Below, in pieces: positions 43,412-53,800 of a DNA stretch of 64,000 nt. The notes beneath the pieces are model-generated. The model saw nothing but the letters and a program-made list of their open reading frames with translations. It made no database searches and was not told the DNA's origin. The DNA lies in the NCBI GenBank assembly GCA_963210315.1, contig OY723262.1, positions 1,302,001 through 1,366,000 on the forward strand, read 5' to 3'. Source of the stretch: Rhynchopus euleeides. Taxonomy: Eukaryota > Euglenozoa > Diplonemea > Diplonemida > Diplonemidae. A program made the position numbers and the translations under genes. Positions within the stretch are counted from its first letter, which is position 1. Each line of letters opens with the position of its first letter.

Positions 43412-43852
43412 ATGCCTATTGAGGGGAAGGTCCAGGTGGCGGGGGGGGCAAGCACTGTTTCCCTGAGGGGGGATGTCCCTGACCGCTGTGCGGCGCTCCA
43501 GGCGGCAGCGGGTGTGCAGGTGGGGGGTGCGCATCTGAAGCGTGCCCGCCCAGAGGAGCGCATGGGCCCCCTGATGGCGTTCCTCCGCGTGCGTGACAGC
43601 GGCCTCTACCAGGGTGTGGCCAGCATGATGGGGAAGGGTGCCGACACGCTGGAAGCCGAAGCACCCCCGAAGAGGCGCTTCCGCATTGCCGACATCCCGC
43701 TCCCGCCCGTCACCACCGCGCCTGTCCCCCTTCGCAGTGCGCAGCTGCAGGCTCTCACTGGGGTGCAGATCTGCAAGCATCCCTCCGCACACCCGCGTGT
43801 CGCAAGCCGTTATGACGCTCTCCTCGCTGCTGTGGAGCGGAGCTCTGCATGA
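43412..43852 (+). CDS. Small protein with an internal duplicated motif, unknown
   Basis: 146 residues from ATG 43412, 13 bases after an AG (43397-43398) closing a purine/pyrimidine leader. An internal repeat, VPDRCAALQAAAGVQV (22-37) and VPLRSAQLQALTGVQI (105-120), shares 10 of 16 residues. The middle holds a basic segment (HLKRARPEERMG) and a second (PPKRRFRI). No signal peptide, membrane segment or known domain. Good codon use like its neighbours. No function assigned. Confidence 0.6.
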   Translation: MPIEGKVQVAGGASTVSLRGDVPDRCAALQAAAGVQVGGAHLKRARPEERMGPLMAFLRVRDSGLYQGVASMMGKGADTLEAEAPPKRRFRIADIPLPPVTTAPVPLRSAQLQALTGVQICKHPSAHPRVASRYDALLAAVERSSA

Positions 43853-44300
43853 CAGCTTGTGTGGAAGCTGTCATGGAAGCTTGTGTGGAATGCGGCTCGG
43901 GGGAGGCGGTGGCTGTTCCGAGTGGGGTTTCAGGGGATCCGTGTTGTGGTGTTTATTTCCCCGTTCCGGTACCCCCCCACCTGTGCCTCCGCTCCCCCCG
44001 TTCGTTCCTTTTTGGATGGGGTTTTTCCGGACACAACGTGCTGCATTGGATCTTTTCTGCCGTGTGTAGGATAAAAAAGAACTGGCGAAGAAAAAGGTCG
44101 TGGGTGGGGGGGAGGGGAGGGGGGGGGGCAACCCCCTGGCACGTGATCCCAAAACCACCACCCCCGCCCCCTCCCATCCCCTCCCCGAGACAACAAATAC
44201 CAAAAGGGAATTCAACCAAAAAGCCCCCTCCCCACACTCACATGGGGTGACTGCTGCTGGTCAGCTGTTGCCCCCCCCCTTTCCCGTGCCCTCCTCTGCA
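43853..44300. other. Intergenic spacer
   Basis: No gene; G and C tracts; AG acceptor at 44302-44303. Confidence 0.45.
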
Positions 44301-44321
44301 CAGCCGTGCACTGCCGTCCCA

Positions 44322-45476
44322 ATGTCATTGGTGCGACCTGTGGCACGGCATGCCTGCTCCACTCGATGGCCGAGCAAGGCGGATGCCAAGACGTCCCAGC
44401 AGCTGCTGCGCATCATGTCCCAACGTGAAACGCAGCGGAGCCCCTTTACGAAGTTACAGCATCCTCCCGTCGCTTCGTCGCAGCGTGTCGCGCAGACCCT
44501 CACGAGGCAGATCACTTCGCTGCTGCACCGTGTCGGGGTCGCATCGCTCGGCCCAAAAACCTGTGGCACCGCTGTCGACTGCCTGGTTACTTTGGGAAAG
44601 CCAGATGTGGCGCACGACCTCATCGTTGCAGCTGCCGAGAAGGGCGGCACCGACATCAAGATGCCGCTCTCCCAGACCCTCGTTGTGTTGGAGCACTCTG
44701 CGCGAGCCGGAGCGCGCCAAATGGCTGCCGCCTTGGAGGAGATTGTGAGAAAATGCTACATCGACAGCGGCAGGCTCAACGAGACAGCGCTGCGGAAAAC
44801 CTACTGCACCCTCCTCCGCTGCAGCGCGGTGGGCACGCGGGAGGAGATGCCTGCAATCCTGGCTGAGATGAAGGCACGCGGCCTGCCCCCCTGCCAGGAC
44901 ACCTACCTGGCGCTGCTGCTGCGGGCACCCTACGGCGCGGGGCTCGCAACCCTGGCGGAGATGGCCCGCCAGGACATGCCGCTAACCCCTGGTGTGGTGT
45001 CTGCCGCCATGATGCTCTGCCGTGCGTCGCCAGCCCTGGTGCCTGTGGCCCGCTCGCTCCACCGCACCTTGCCTGCCTTGGGGCTGCCCATGAGCAGCAA
45101 GATCGCAGCGATCCTGCTGCAGGTGTTTGTGTCAGCAGGGGATGTGGATGCATGCCTCAGGGTGTGCAGTGACGTGCAGAAGCTGGGCTTGCCGCTCGAC
45201 CCAGTTGACTGTGCTGCAATGATCTACGCCTGCGCCCTGCGTGCGGAACGCCCGTCGGACCGCTATGAGACTCTCGCCCTGGCGCTGTTCCAGAGGGCGG
45301 TGTCTGAGTCGATGGTCATCCGCCGCATGTTCACCTCCCTGATGTTTGTCTTCGCGGCAACAGGGAACGAGGCAGAGGCGCACTCAGCCTTCAGCATGTT
45401 CTCCAGCGAGATCGGGGTCCGCAGGGCATCTCCGGCACTCCTCGCCGCATACGCCAAGGCGTGCGGTGTGTGGTGA
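44322..45476 (+). CDS. Pentatricopeptide repeat protein, probably mitochondrial
   Basis: 384 residues from ATG 44322, 18 bases after the AG at 44302-44303. The N-terminus is basic and Ser/Arg-rich without acids for about 20 residues, as in mitochondrial presequences. From about residue 55 the chain is all-helical with 33-36 residue helical hairpins of PPR type, clearest around TYCTLLRCSAVGTREEMPAI with EMKARGLPP, then TYLALLLRAP, and AAILLQVFVSAGDVDACLRV with KLGLPLD. PPR proteins bind RNA in organelles and are abundant in Euglenozoa, where they assist mitochondrial rRNA or transcript processing. Alternating residues for an RNA code are too diverged to read. Confidence 0.75.
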   Translation: MSLVRPVARHACSTRWPSKADAKTSQQLLRIMSQRETQRSPFTKLQHPPVASSQRVAQTLTRQITSLLHRVGVASLGPKTCGTAVDCLVTLGKPDVAHDLIVAAAEKGGTDIKMPLSQTLVVLEHSARAGARQMAAALEEIVRKCYIDSGRLNETALRKTYCTLLRCSAVGTREEMPAILAEMKARGLPPCQDTYLALLLRAPYGAGLATLAEMARQDMPLTPGVVSAAMMLCRASPALVPVARSLHRTLPALGLPMSSKIAAILLQVFVSAGDVDACLRVCSDVQKLGLPLDPVDCAAMIYACALRAERPSDRYETLALALFQRAVSESMVIRRMFTSLMFVFAATGNEAEAHSAFSMFSSEIGVRRASPALLAAYAKACGVW

Positions 45477-45572
45477 CTGGGGTTTGCCTTAGGAGGAGGA
45501 GGTGGTGTGGTGGTAGTATCCGCTATCGCCACAGCAATCTGCAGCGAGGGGGAGGCGAGAGGGGGGGGGGTA

Positions 45573-47096
45573 GGGGGGGTCATAAGCCCGTACAAAACCA
45601 CATTTTTCAACATACCATCAGAACCGCCCTAATACCTGATCTGACCCGAAAATCCGACCCATACCCCCCCGGAAACCGTCTGGAGCCCACTTGTGACACC
45701 TGATGCGCACTTTTGTGATGATTTTTTGGGGTCCTAAAAAATGTACCTCAGTTTCGTACCTTGCCTTTGTACCTGAACCACTCCCGACCGCAGTATTTCG
45801 TTCTTTGCAAGGAAAGGGTATCACTACGCTCACCCAGCACGCCGAGCAACACATGCCGTGTGCCTAGGGCCTCGCAGAGGTGTCAGATGCTGCTGCAGAG
45901 GGGTACCTTGCTCGAAAGACGCTCGCCAAACGGGAGATGTGCGGGGTCCCGGCAGAGAGCGTTGTGGCAGACCTGCGTCAGAAGAAAACGGCACACGACA
46001 TCCGTGAGGCGACATTATTTCGGGCGCTCCGTCGGGCTGGGTACATAGGAGAGCGAGTGGGACGTGGTGACGACAGATATATGCAGTGGTGCATCAACTG
46101 CACGCACGTGCGAAAAGCGGCGTTCCTTGCTGGCCAAGAAAGATGTCACCTGCACTCCTACTCCTCCCACTCCTCCTGCTCCTACCCCTACACCAACTGA
46201 TGTGGGCAGTGAGTGATGGCAGCTCCAGAGCAGCAGATGATCTAGGAAGCGATGAGCGGGTCAGCCGGGCAGACTACCCCAGTCCGTACCGGAAGTACGA
46301 AGCGTTGCGGGCCCGCCACCACCGCCTCCAGGAGAGGACCCGAGGATTAAGAGTAGGGTTGTACAACGCCAGGGGAGAGTATTCCCCTGGCGTTGAGACA
46401 TCCCTGACGATCTTGCGGTCGCACTGTGGGGGTTGAGTCGGCAGGCAGATGCCTATCCAATGACTTCGTTGAGTCCTCACATGGTACACTCTCATACGTG
46501 CTGTTGAGACTGCGTGGTGTGCATATCCTGCGGGGGGCGCAAATTACACAGCACAAACATAATCATTTCGACTCTCAGGTCGTCCAATATCCCAATCGTG
46601 CCTTCACAGGCTGAGATCGACGAAGCAAAGACACATCTGCAACGCTGCCTAATGCCGATGCAGCCTCGCAGGCGTACGAAGTACTCACAATGACCCATCT
46701 GCGATCGAAGTACTACACCCAGAAGGTGGCTGAACTCATTCAGCTGGCGCAACAACACAACATTCCCACTAATCAGGTACAAGAAAGACCTTGCCGAGGC
46801 ACTGGGGAGGCAACATCGTGCCACCTGAGCCGGAACCACCGCAGAAAAGGCAAAGAACGAAATATTGCGGTCGGGAGTGGTTCAGGTACAAAGGCAAGGT
46901 ACGAAACTGAGGTACATTTTTTAGGACCCCAAAAAATCATCACAAAAGTGCGCATCAGGTGTCACAAGTGGGCTCCAGACGGTTTCCGGGGGGGTATGGG
47001 TCGGATTTTCGGGTCAGATCAGGTATTAGGGCGGTTCTGATGGTATGTTGAAATTTTTGGTATTTGTACGTTTTTAGGGGGGCTTATGACCCCCCC
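45573..47096. mobile_element. Foldback element E2 with TA flanks
   Basis: TA at 45571-45572 and 47097-47098. Ends G7-TCATAAG and CTTATGA-C7. Arms of about 240 bp (45575-45813 against about 46850-47095), including the palindrome-matched block CGGTTTCCGGGGGGGTATGG. Loop of about 1.0 kb. In the loop a frame at 45880-46200 reads like a helix-turn-helix region (ATLFRALRRAGYIGERVGRG), reminiscent of Tc1/IS630 transposase N-termini, then breaks. A perfect 13-bp hairpin is at 46364-46395. Confidence 0.7.
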
Positions 47097-47098
47097 TA

Positions 47099-48279
47099 GG
47101 CATACTTGTCCCCCCATATGGGGAACCCCCTAAATTTGGGGGAAATATGGGGGGTCTCAAAACCCCGCCCCCATATGGGGAAAAAGGCTGAAAATATGGG
47201 GAAAACCCGGTAAAATATGGGGGAATATGGGGGAAATATGGGGCCCATATGGGGGGATATGGGGGTATTCGTGCTGCAACGGGAGAACATCAAACCACTC
47301 AGGCACAGACACACACGAAGTGCGCGTCGAAACCGGCCTCATGCCTTGTTGGGATCCTCCAGGAGTCCGATCCTGGGGAGGTGCGCGCTCGTTCAGGTGT
47401 GGCCAGGTCTGGCCCCCCCTGGAAGATCCCCCAGGTGGGTCGCACCGACCTCCTGTTCCTCTCCTGCGCCGATACAGCGGCAGCGGAGAGCGAACGCTTC
47501 CCGGTTTGGCGGGGCACCGCAGTGACAGCGGCAGCGGTGGTGGACACATACGCACAGACACACATCGCGCGTTCAGGGTTAACAGCTCCTCACAACACAC
47601 ACTCCTGTGTTTTGAAGTCCTGTCCGGCACGTCACTCTCACACTCGCTGTCCTCCTCCTCTGGTGTGTTTGCGATTGCGAGCTGCCCCCTGGGATCCTTA
47701 ATTAGACAAGGGAATTCACAAGCAGTGCATTCTGGGGTGTCAGGCGCTTCCGCCGCTTTTGACCGCTCCGAGCGCCGAAAGTCGGAGTCGACGCTCGTCA
47801 CCAGGCAGCTTGACATGTTCAAGCTGCATCTGCCGGGTGGAATGAGACCTGTGAAGGCCAGTACAAGGACTGGCTGCAGGACGCAACTGTTCTGCCAGCA
47901 AAGACAGGACTACTGGTCAGCATGCTCTGATGACCGCTACTCAGACTTGAAGAAAGTGGCGGTCGGCACTCTCACAGCACCTTTTGTGGTCTGACTCGAG
48001 CACTTCAGCCGGGCGGTTCCTCTCTGCAGAAAGCGACGAGGTGAGATGGCACTGCAAGGTGCTAGACGTCCCCTGTCAGTGGCTGACTTCACACCCTGTG
48101 AAAAGCAGAACGAAGAGAACTGTTTGCCGACTGCTTCCACCTGAGGAACCCCTGGGTTTTCCCCCATATATCCCCCATATGGGGGAAATATGGGGGAACA
48201 GGACTTGAAAAACCCCCCATATTCCCCCCATATTTTCCCCATATTTTTGGCCTTCCCCATATGGGGGTACAAGTATGCC
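47099..48279. mobile_element. Foldback element E3 rich in CCCCATATGGGG
   Basis: Ends GGCATACTTGT and ACAAGTATGCC, flanked by TA at 47097-47098 (shared with E2) and 48280-48281. Both arms (about 200 bp) are built of CCCCATATGGGG and GGGGAATATGGGG words. The middle (about 47280-48120) is of ordinary composition and holds a minus-strand frame of about 215 codons from 47816 with an acidic run (TPEEEDSECESDV), unassigned. Confidence 0.65.
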
Positions 48280-48281
48280 TA

Positions 48282-48625
48282 GGGGGGGGGGGGATCGCTC
48301 GTTGCGCCACTAGCTTGTAGGGGGGGGGTATCGGAAGGGCAAGGCCATGCCGGGGGGGGGCAGAATCGGAGATGCCTCACCCCAAAAGGCCAAAAGGAGG
48401 GAGTGTCTCATATTGTTGCAGGCGGTGATCCGCCACTCAAGCAAAGCAAAAGGGAGGGGGGGAGGGGGGTTGCTTCGGCGCGCTCTGCACTGCTCCAACA
48501 AAAGACTCGCGCGCCTCTGCCCCAGCCCCCAGCCCCCTCTCGCCGATCTTGCTTTTCTCTGCTGTCCCGCCCGTGGGGTTGCGCTGTCGGCTGCTGTACT
48601 GCTGCCCATATGCCACCCCCTTTGC
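48282..48625. other. Intergenic spacer before kinase gene
   Basis: G-rich then pyrimidine-rich; CCACCCCCTTTGCAG ends at 48627, the acceptor 22 bases before the kinase ATG. Confidence 0.45.
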
Positions 48626-48649
48626 AGGTGTGCCGCGTGAGGGCACGGC

Positions 48650-50502
48650 ATGGAGCTGATTCTGGAGGACAAGAAGATACGGGAGCGGCAGAAGGCGGAA
48701 AATCGTGAGCGCAAACGGCGCATCAAGGTATCGATCAACAGCTGTGAGTCGACGGGGGGTGGGGCGTGGAGGGTTGGCGGGTAGTTGTTTTGCCGCATGT
48801 CTGATTCTTTCCCAGTCGAGATGGCTGTCTGTGGGGGGAAGGGTACTCTCCATCTATCTCTCTCTCCCTCTCTCTCGTAAAGGGGACGCGATGCAAACCC
48901 CGGGGTTCCAAACGCCAACACACACCCATACCCCACATTTAGAGCTTTCTCAAGGCGCAGGAGGAGCGCGGTGCAGTGGGCGGGCATGACAAGACAGGCA
49001 CAAGGGTGCACGATGGCACGGCGCTGAAGCGGCCCAGCCTTCCCGGGAAGGAGTCCTTCGTGCTTGGTGAGCGCGCCCGCGCCCTGCAGCAGCGCCCCGT
49101 GGAATCCCTGGTCGACGAGGACCTCAAGGCACACCGCAATGCCCAGGAGGCCACGCCCTCCACACCCCAGGTGTGCGACGCGTGCATCGCCACACCTCCT
49201 GACATGTCACCCCTGGAGCTGCCGCTGTGCCCCCAGCAGTCCATTCCTAAGAGGTCGCACCGGCGGCGGGCCCCGAAGGCATGCACCATCCTGAAGAACG
49301 AGGGACAGACACTTGGCCGTGGCTCCTTTGGCGTGGTCTACATGGGCCTCAACACCGCCAACGGCGAGCTGGTTGCTGTGAAGGAGATGTCCCTGCAGAA
49401 GGGCAGCCGGGAGCAGCTCGACAGCCTCGTGCGCGAGATATCCCTGATGAAGCGCCTCACCCACCCCAACATCGTGCGGTACTACGGGGCTGCGCGATCC
49501 GACAGCGGGGTGCAGATCTTCATGGAATACGTGCCGGGGGGTTCCCTCCGCCGCATCGTCACCCACTTCGGCAAGCTGGAGGAGCACGTCGTCCGGATGT
49601 ACTCCCGGCAGATGCTGCTGGGCCTGGGCTACCTCCACTCACAAGGCGTGGCGCATCTCGACATCAAGGCGGACAACGCGCTGCTGGGAGTGACAGGGGA
49701 GGTCAAGCTGACAGACTTCGGGGCATCGGAGAAGCTCGACGAATGCTCCACCCGCTCCGTCGGGACGCCCTGCTTCATGGCCCCCGAGGTGATCAAGGGG
49801 ACGGGGCACACCGTCTCCGCAGACATCTGGAGCATCGGCATCACGCTGCTGGAGCTCCTCGAGGGGGACCCCCCGTCGTACGGCCTCACCGATGCCATTG
49901 CCGTGATGTACAGGATTGCCTCGGTGTCGTCACCCCCGCCACCCCCAGAGGATGTATCACCCGAGTGCCAGGAGTTCATCAAGTCCTGCCTGCAGCGACA
50001 TCCGTTGGACCGCCCGACGGTGCAGCAGCTGCTGCTGCTCCCCTTCATGCAGGAGCATGAGTCTGACGATGATGAGGAGTACGCGCGGGAGAAGGCGACC
50101 AACGAGTGTCCCACTGCACAGATGGTGGAGCCTGCCTGGCGGTCAGTCTTCTGTGTAGCGTCCAAGGAAGGTTTGGAGGGGGCAGCTGCCACACTGGACA
50201 CAGTGTCCTCGTGGGGTGTGTCTTCAAAGGGGGGTGCTGGCGCTGATGTTGCTGCGACAAAGAGTATAAGCTCGCAGAAGTCGGTCAACTTCTTTGTGCG
50301 GTCAGCAGGGCTGAAAATGGTGACGAATAGCGTGTCAGATCTGACCTATCTGCGGAAGCTGACAACACAGAAGGAGCAGAATCTTATCTCGGAATTCGAG
50401 TTGCAGGCGAAGAAGTCTGCGCTTTTTGGAATGAGCGTCTCAACGCCTCTGCAGCAGTGCGGGGTTTTGGTCAGCGATGTCGGCGACTCTGATGTTTTCT
50501 AG
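48650..50502 (+). CDS. STE/MAP3K-type protein kinase, two exons
   Basis: Exon 1 48650-48727 (26 codons, basic helix, donor GTATCG, phase 0). Exon 2 from 48943 (AG 48941-48942; an alternative in-phase AG is at 48959-48960) to TAG 50502; about 545 residues. The kinase domain spans about 145-405: GRGSFG (151-156), VAVKE with Lys173, PGGSLRRIV, catalytic loop HLDIKADN (264-271), DFG at 284-286, activation segment with GTPCFMAPEVI, then ADIWSIGIT. The glycine loop, KADN and GTPCFMAPE are typical of STE11/MEKK and STE20 kinases. Odd point: HLD instead of HRD. The C-terminal 140 residues are acidic then Ser/Lys-rich, without a known domain. Substrate unknown. Confidence 0.9.
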
Positions 50503-50815
50503 CTCAGGCCGCGGCACGCTGGCCATTTTCTTTTGCCTTTCTTTGCCAGAGGGAGCGGGGAGGGCGGCATTGCTTTGCAGCACCGCCCAGCCCACTTACA
50601 CTTCTTATGCGCCTTGTGGTGGTAAGTAAGATGCACCGCAGAGCAACGCAGAAGCGCAGCCCGTACCCACCCCCACTCAGTTGACGCTTTCCTTGCGCAG
50701 GATCCATATTTCTTCAGCCCGGTGCTGACACCTTGTTAGGGCGGCTCCTCTGTAGGTCAGCCCGCTGCAAACCACACGTACACACCAGACCACCACACCC
50801 AGCAGGATTGCTATC
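50503..50815. other. Short intergenic region
   Basis: AG acceptor candidates at 50699-50700 (CCTTGCGCAG) and 50755; no gene. Confidence 0.5.
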
Positions 50816-53800
50816 ATGGCTGACAAAGCCAAGAACGTGGAGAAGAAGGGGACGCTGCTGCAGCTCCTCTGGGGTGCAGGTGGTATCTACGCATGCTTCC
50901 TCTACTATGGCAGCTTGCAGGAGGACGTGTTCCGCTACAAGAGTGAGACGGGGGAGAAGTTCAAGTACATTTGGTTCCTGCAGGTGCTCGAGTCCTTGGC
51001 AAACGTCGGGTTCAGCTTTGCATACCTGGCGGCGATGGGTTTCACGCGTAACATCCCCCACGACATGTTCGCCATGACGGGCTTCACCCAGGTGTCTGCA
51101 AAGTACTGCACCAACGCGGCGCTTGCGAGCGGTGTGTCCTTCCCCGTTGCCACGCTGGCGAAGTCTGGAAAGATGGTGCCGGTCATGATCGGGTCGCTGC
51201 TGCTGGGTGGCGCCACGTACACTCTGCGTGAGTACATCCAGGTCTTCGCCATTGTGGCGGGGACAGCCATTGTGTCGCTGGGCGGCGGCAAGAAGAAGTC
51301 CGGCGGCGAGTCGACGCTTTGGGGCGTCGCCTTCCTCGCCGTGTCTCTGATCTGCGACGGCCTCACGGGGGGTGTGCAGAAGCGCCTGAAGGCGAAGACC
51401 GCTGAGAAGGGTGTGAAGCTTGGCCCGTACGACTTCATGTTCTGGACCAACATCTACATGCTTGCGACGGCGCTCGTCTTCTCCATCGTTAACTGGGAGG
51501 TTGCCGGCATTGCCTTCTGCCTCCGCTTCCCCGACGTGATGTGGCTGATCATCAAGGTATCCCTTAACACTTGTGGGACAGGCACTACAAGGCGGCTCAA
51601 ACGAACCCCAACCAAACGATCGAAAAATTACTAGCTTTTTCGCACGAACAAGGCTCGTGACAGCATTCAGTATCCTGCGCCCAGGCACTGGCAGTCACTG
51701 TTCGTACAGCAGCCACAGACACTGTGCATGCCTTCCTTCCTTTCCTTCCTTTGCCCACCACGCCCCCTCACAGTTCTCGATCTGCTCTGCGCTGGGCCAG
51801 TCCTTCATCTTCTACACTATCGCGACGTTCGACCCCCTCGTGTGCACGACGGTGACGACCACGCGCAAGATCTTCAGCGTGCTGTACTCCATCGTCTTCA
51901 AGGGCAATCCGCTGGCCCCCTCGGTATGTGCGGAGGCGGGAGGAGGATGGGCGAACATTTAAGCTGCACCCACTGTGATTTCGCCCTGTGTGAGTTGGGG
52001 CAGTGCAAGATAAAAATCGGGATAGAGGTGGTGGGCTGTGGCACTGCCCCTACTTGCGGACCTGTGCCCAGTGTTTTGAACATCTGCAACGAGAACCACC
52101 ACGGGTTGTGGAAAAGAACCCCCAGCTGCTGCTGCGGCGGAAGGCTTTTGCACCCTGCATGATTTCCTGCGTCGCGATCACCACCTAAAGCCACACAACT
52201 GCACCGACACGACACACCCTCAACCCACAGGGGTGGTTCGGTGTGATGGTCGCCAGCGGCGGTATCCTTGCCGAGATCATGGACAAGTCCTCTGGGCAGA
52301 AGGAAATCCCGAAGGATGACAAGGACGGGAAGGGTATGCAACTAAATCCCGATGTCGCCACATCAGTGACGTTCCGAGGTCGGGCGTCACCTGATGTGTA
52401 AAGGCCGGGCCACTCCACGCGAGTGGGGGGTGGGGTGGGGCAGGTGGGGTAGGATGGGGTCTTGCCGTATGTGCACCAATAAGGTTAGATCTTCCCCCCT
52501 CCCCCCTTTGCCTTTTCCATTCACTCTCGACGACCAAACCCCCCTTCGCCTTACCTTTTTATACACGGTGGACCCCCACACGTCAGGGTGCACCTTTTTG
52601 GGATATCGGAATATCGGGGGTCTGGCGAGGTCCGACCCCCGCTCGCGGGGTCGGGACCCCCGCGAGTGGGGGTCTGGACCCCCGCTATCGGGGGTCTAGA
52701 CCCCCGCGAGCGGGGGTATGGACCCCCGCTCGCGGGGGTCGTCTGGGCACCAAAAATAGCAGGGCAGACTCCCGCTAGCGGGGGTCCAGACCCCCACTCG
52801 CGGGGGTCCAGACCCCCGCTCCAGGGGGTGGGAGTCCACCGTGTATACGTTACGTACCCCCTCCCCCCCTTTGTGCCGAGGTGTTTGCCCCCCCTATAGC
52901 TGTGCTATCCACAAACGCATCACGCATCACCAGTGAACAGTGGCGTTTGTGTGTCTCTGTAAAAAACTGTTTGAGCCAATAAAGGGCCACCCCCTCCCAG
53001 ACCCGCACACTGCGGTGGGTCAATATTCTGCCGATCCGGATCTGATTGCAACACCGGCAAATGCGTCTGTGTGGCGAAGGGTTGCCCCCCCCCCCCCTCC
53101 CCACCCCAGCTCACCCCCTTCACCCCTTTTCAACCAATTCTCCAAAGAAACCCCGTTGGTGCTTCTGTATGTTCTAACCCAACCCCACCCCACCCCCACC
53201 AGCACCCCTCTCTCACTCTCTCCTCCCCATGCTTGACAAGCTACGTTGCGCCTTTCCCCTTCCCCCGTTCTCTTCTCTTTTGAAGTTCTTCTCCTGCGTC
53301 CTCATTACGTAGGCAGCCCAGCAACCCAGCACCCACTCAGCAACACAGTAGTGTTGCTCAGGCATGTGTTTTGTGGAAAGTGTTATACCTGCCAGAAGGT
53401 ATTCATATTGTTGTTGCGTAGCCCTATGTGTGCAGGCGAATAGAACGTAGGGGCTTGCCGGCACGAGAGCCAGGACGGGATCTCATGGCATGAGGGTATA
53501 AAATTTATAACCTCTGTGACAGTTGCTTCTGCCTCCCCCCCCCCCCCCAGGCTGTCCGCACACGGTGGGATCTTGTAAATTTTACATGTATAACTACAAG
53601 TATAATACATGTATTTTACATGTATAATACTTGCATGTCAACTATTATGCATGTATAATACATGTATATGCCTGAAATATACATGTAAAATACATGTATA
53701 TCAAGTAAAAATACATGTATAATACTTGCATGTCAACTATTATACATGTATTTTTACTTGATATACATGTATTTTACATGTATATTTCAGGCATTTACAT

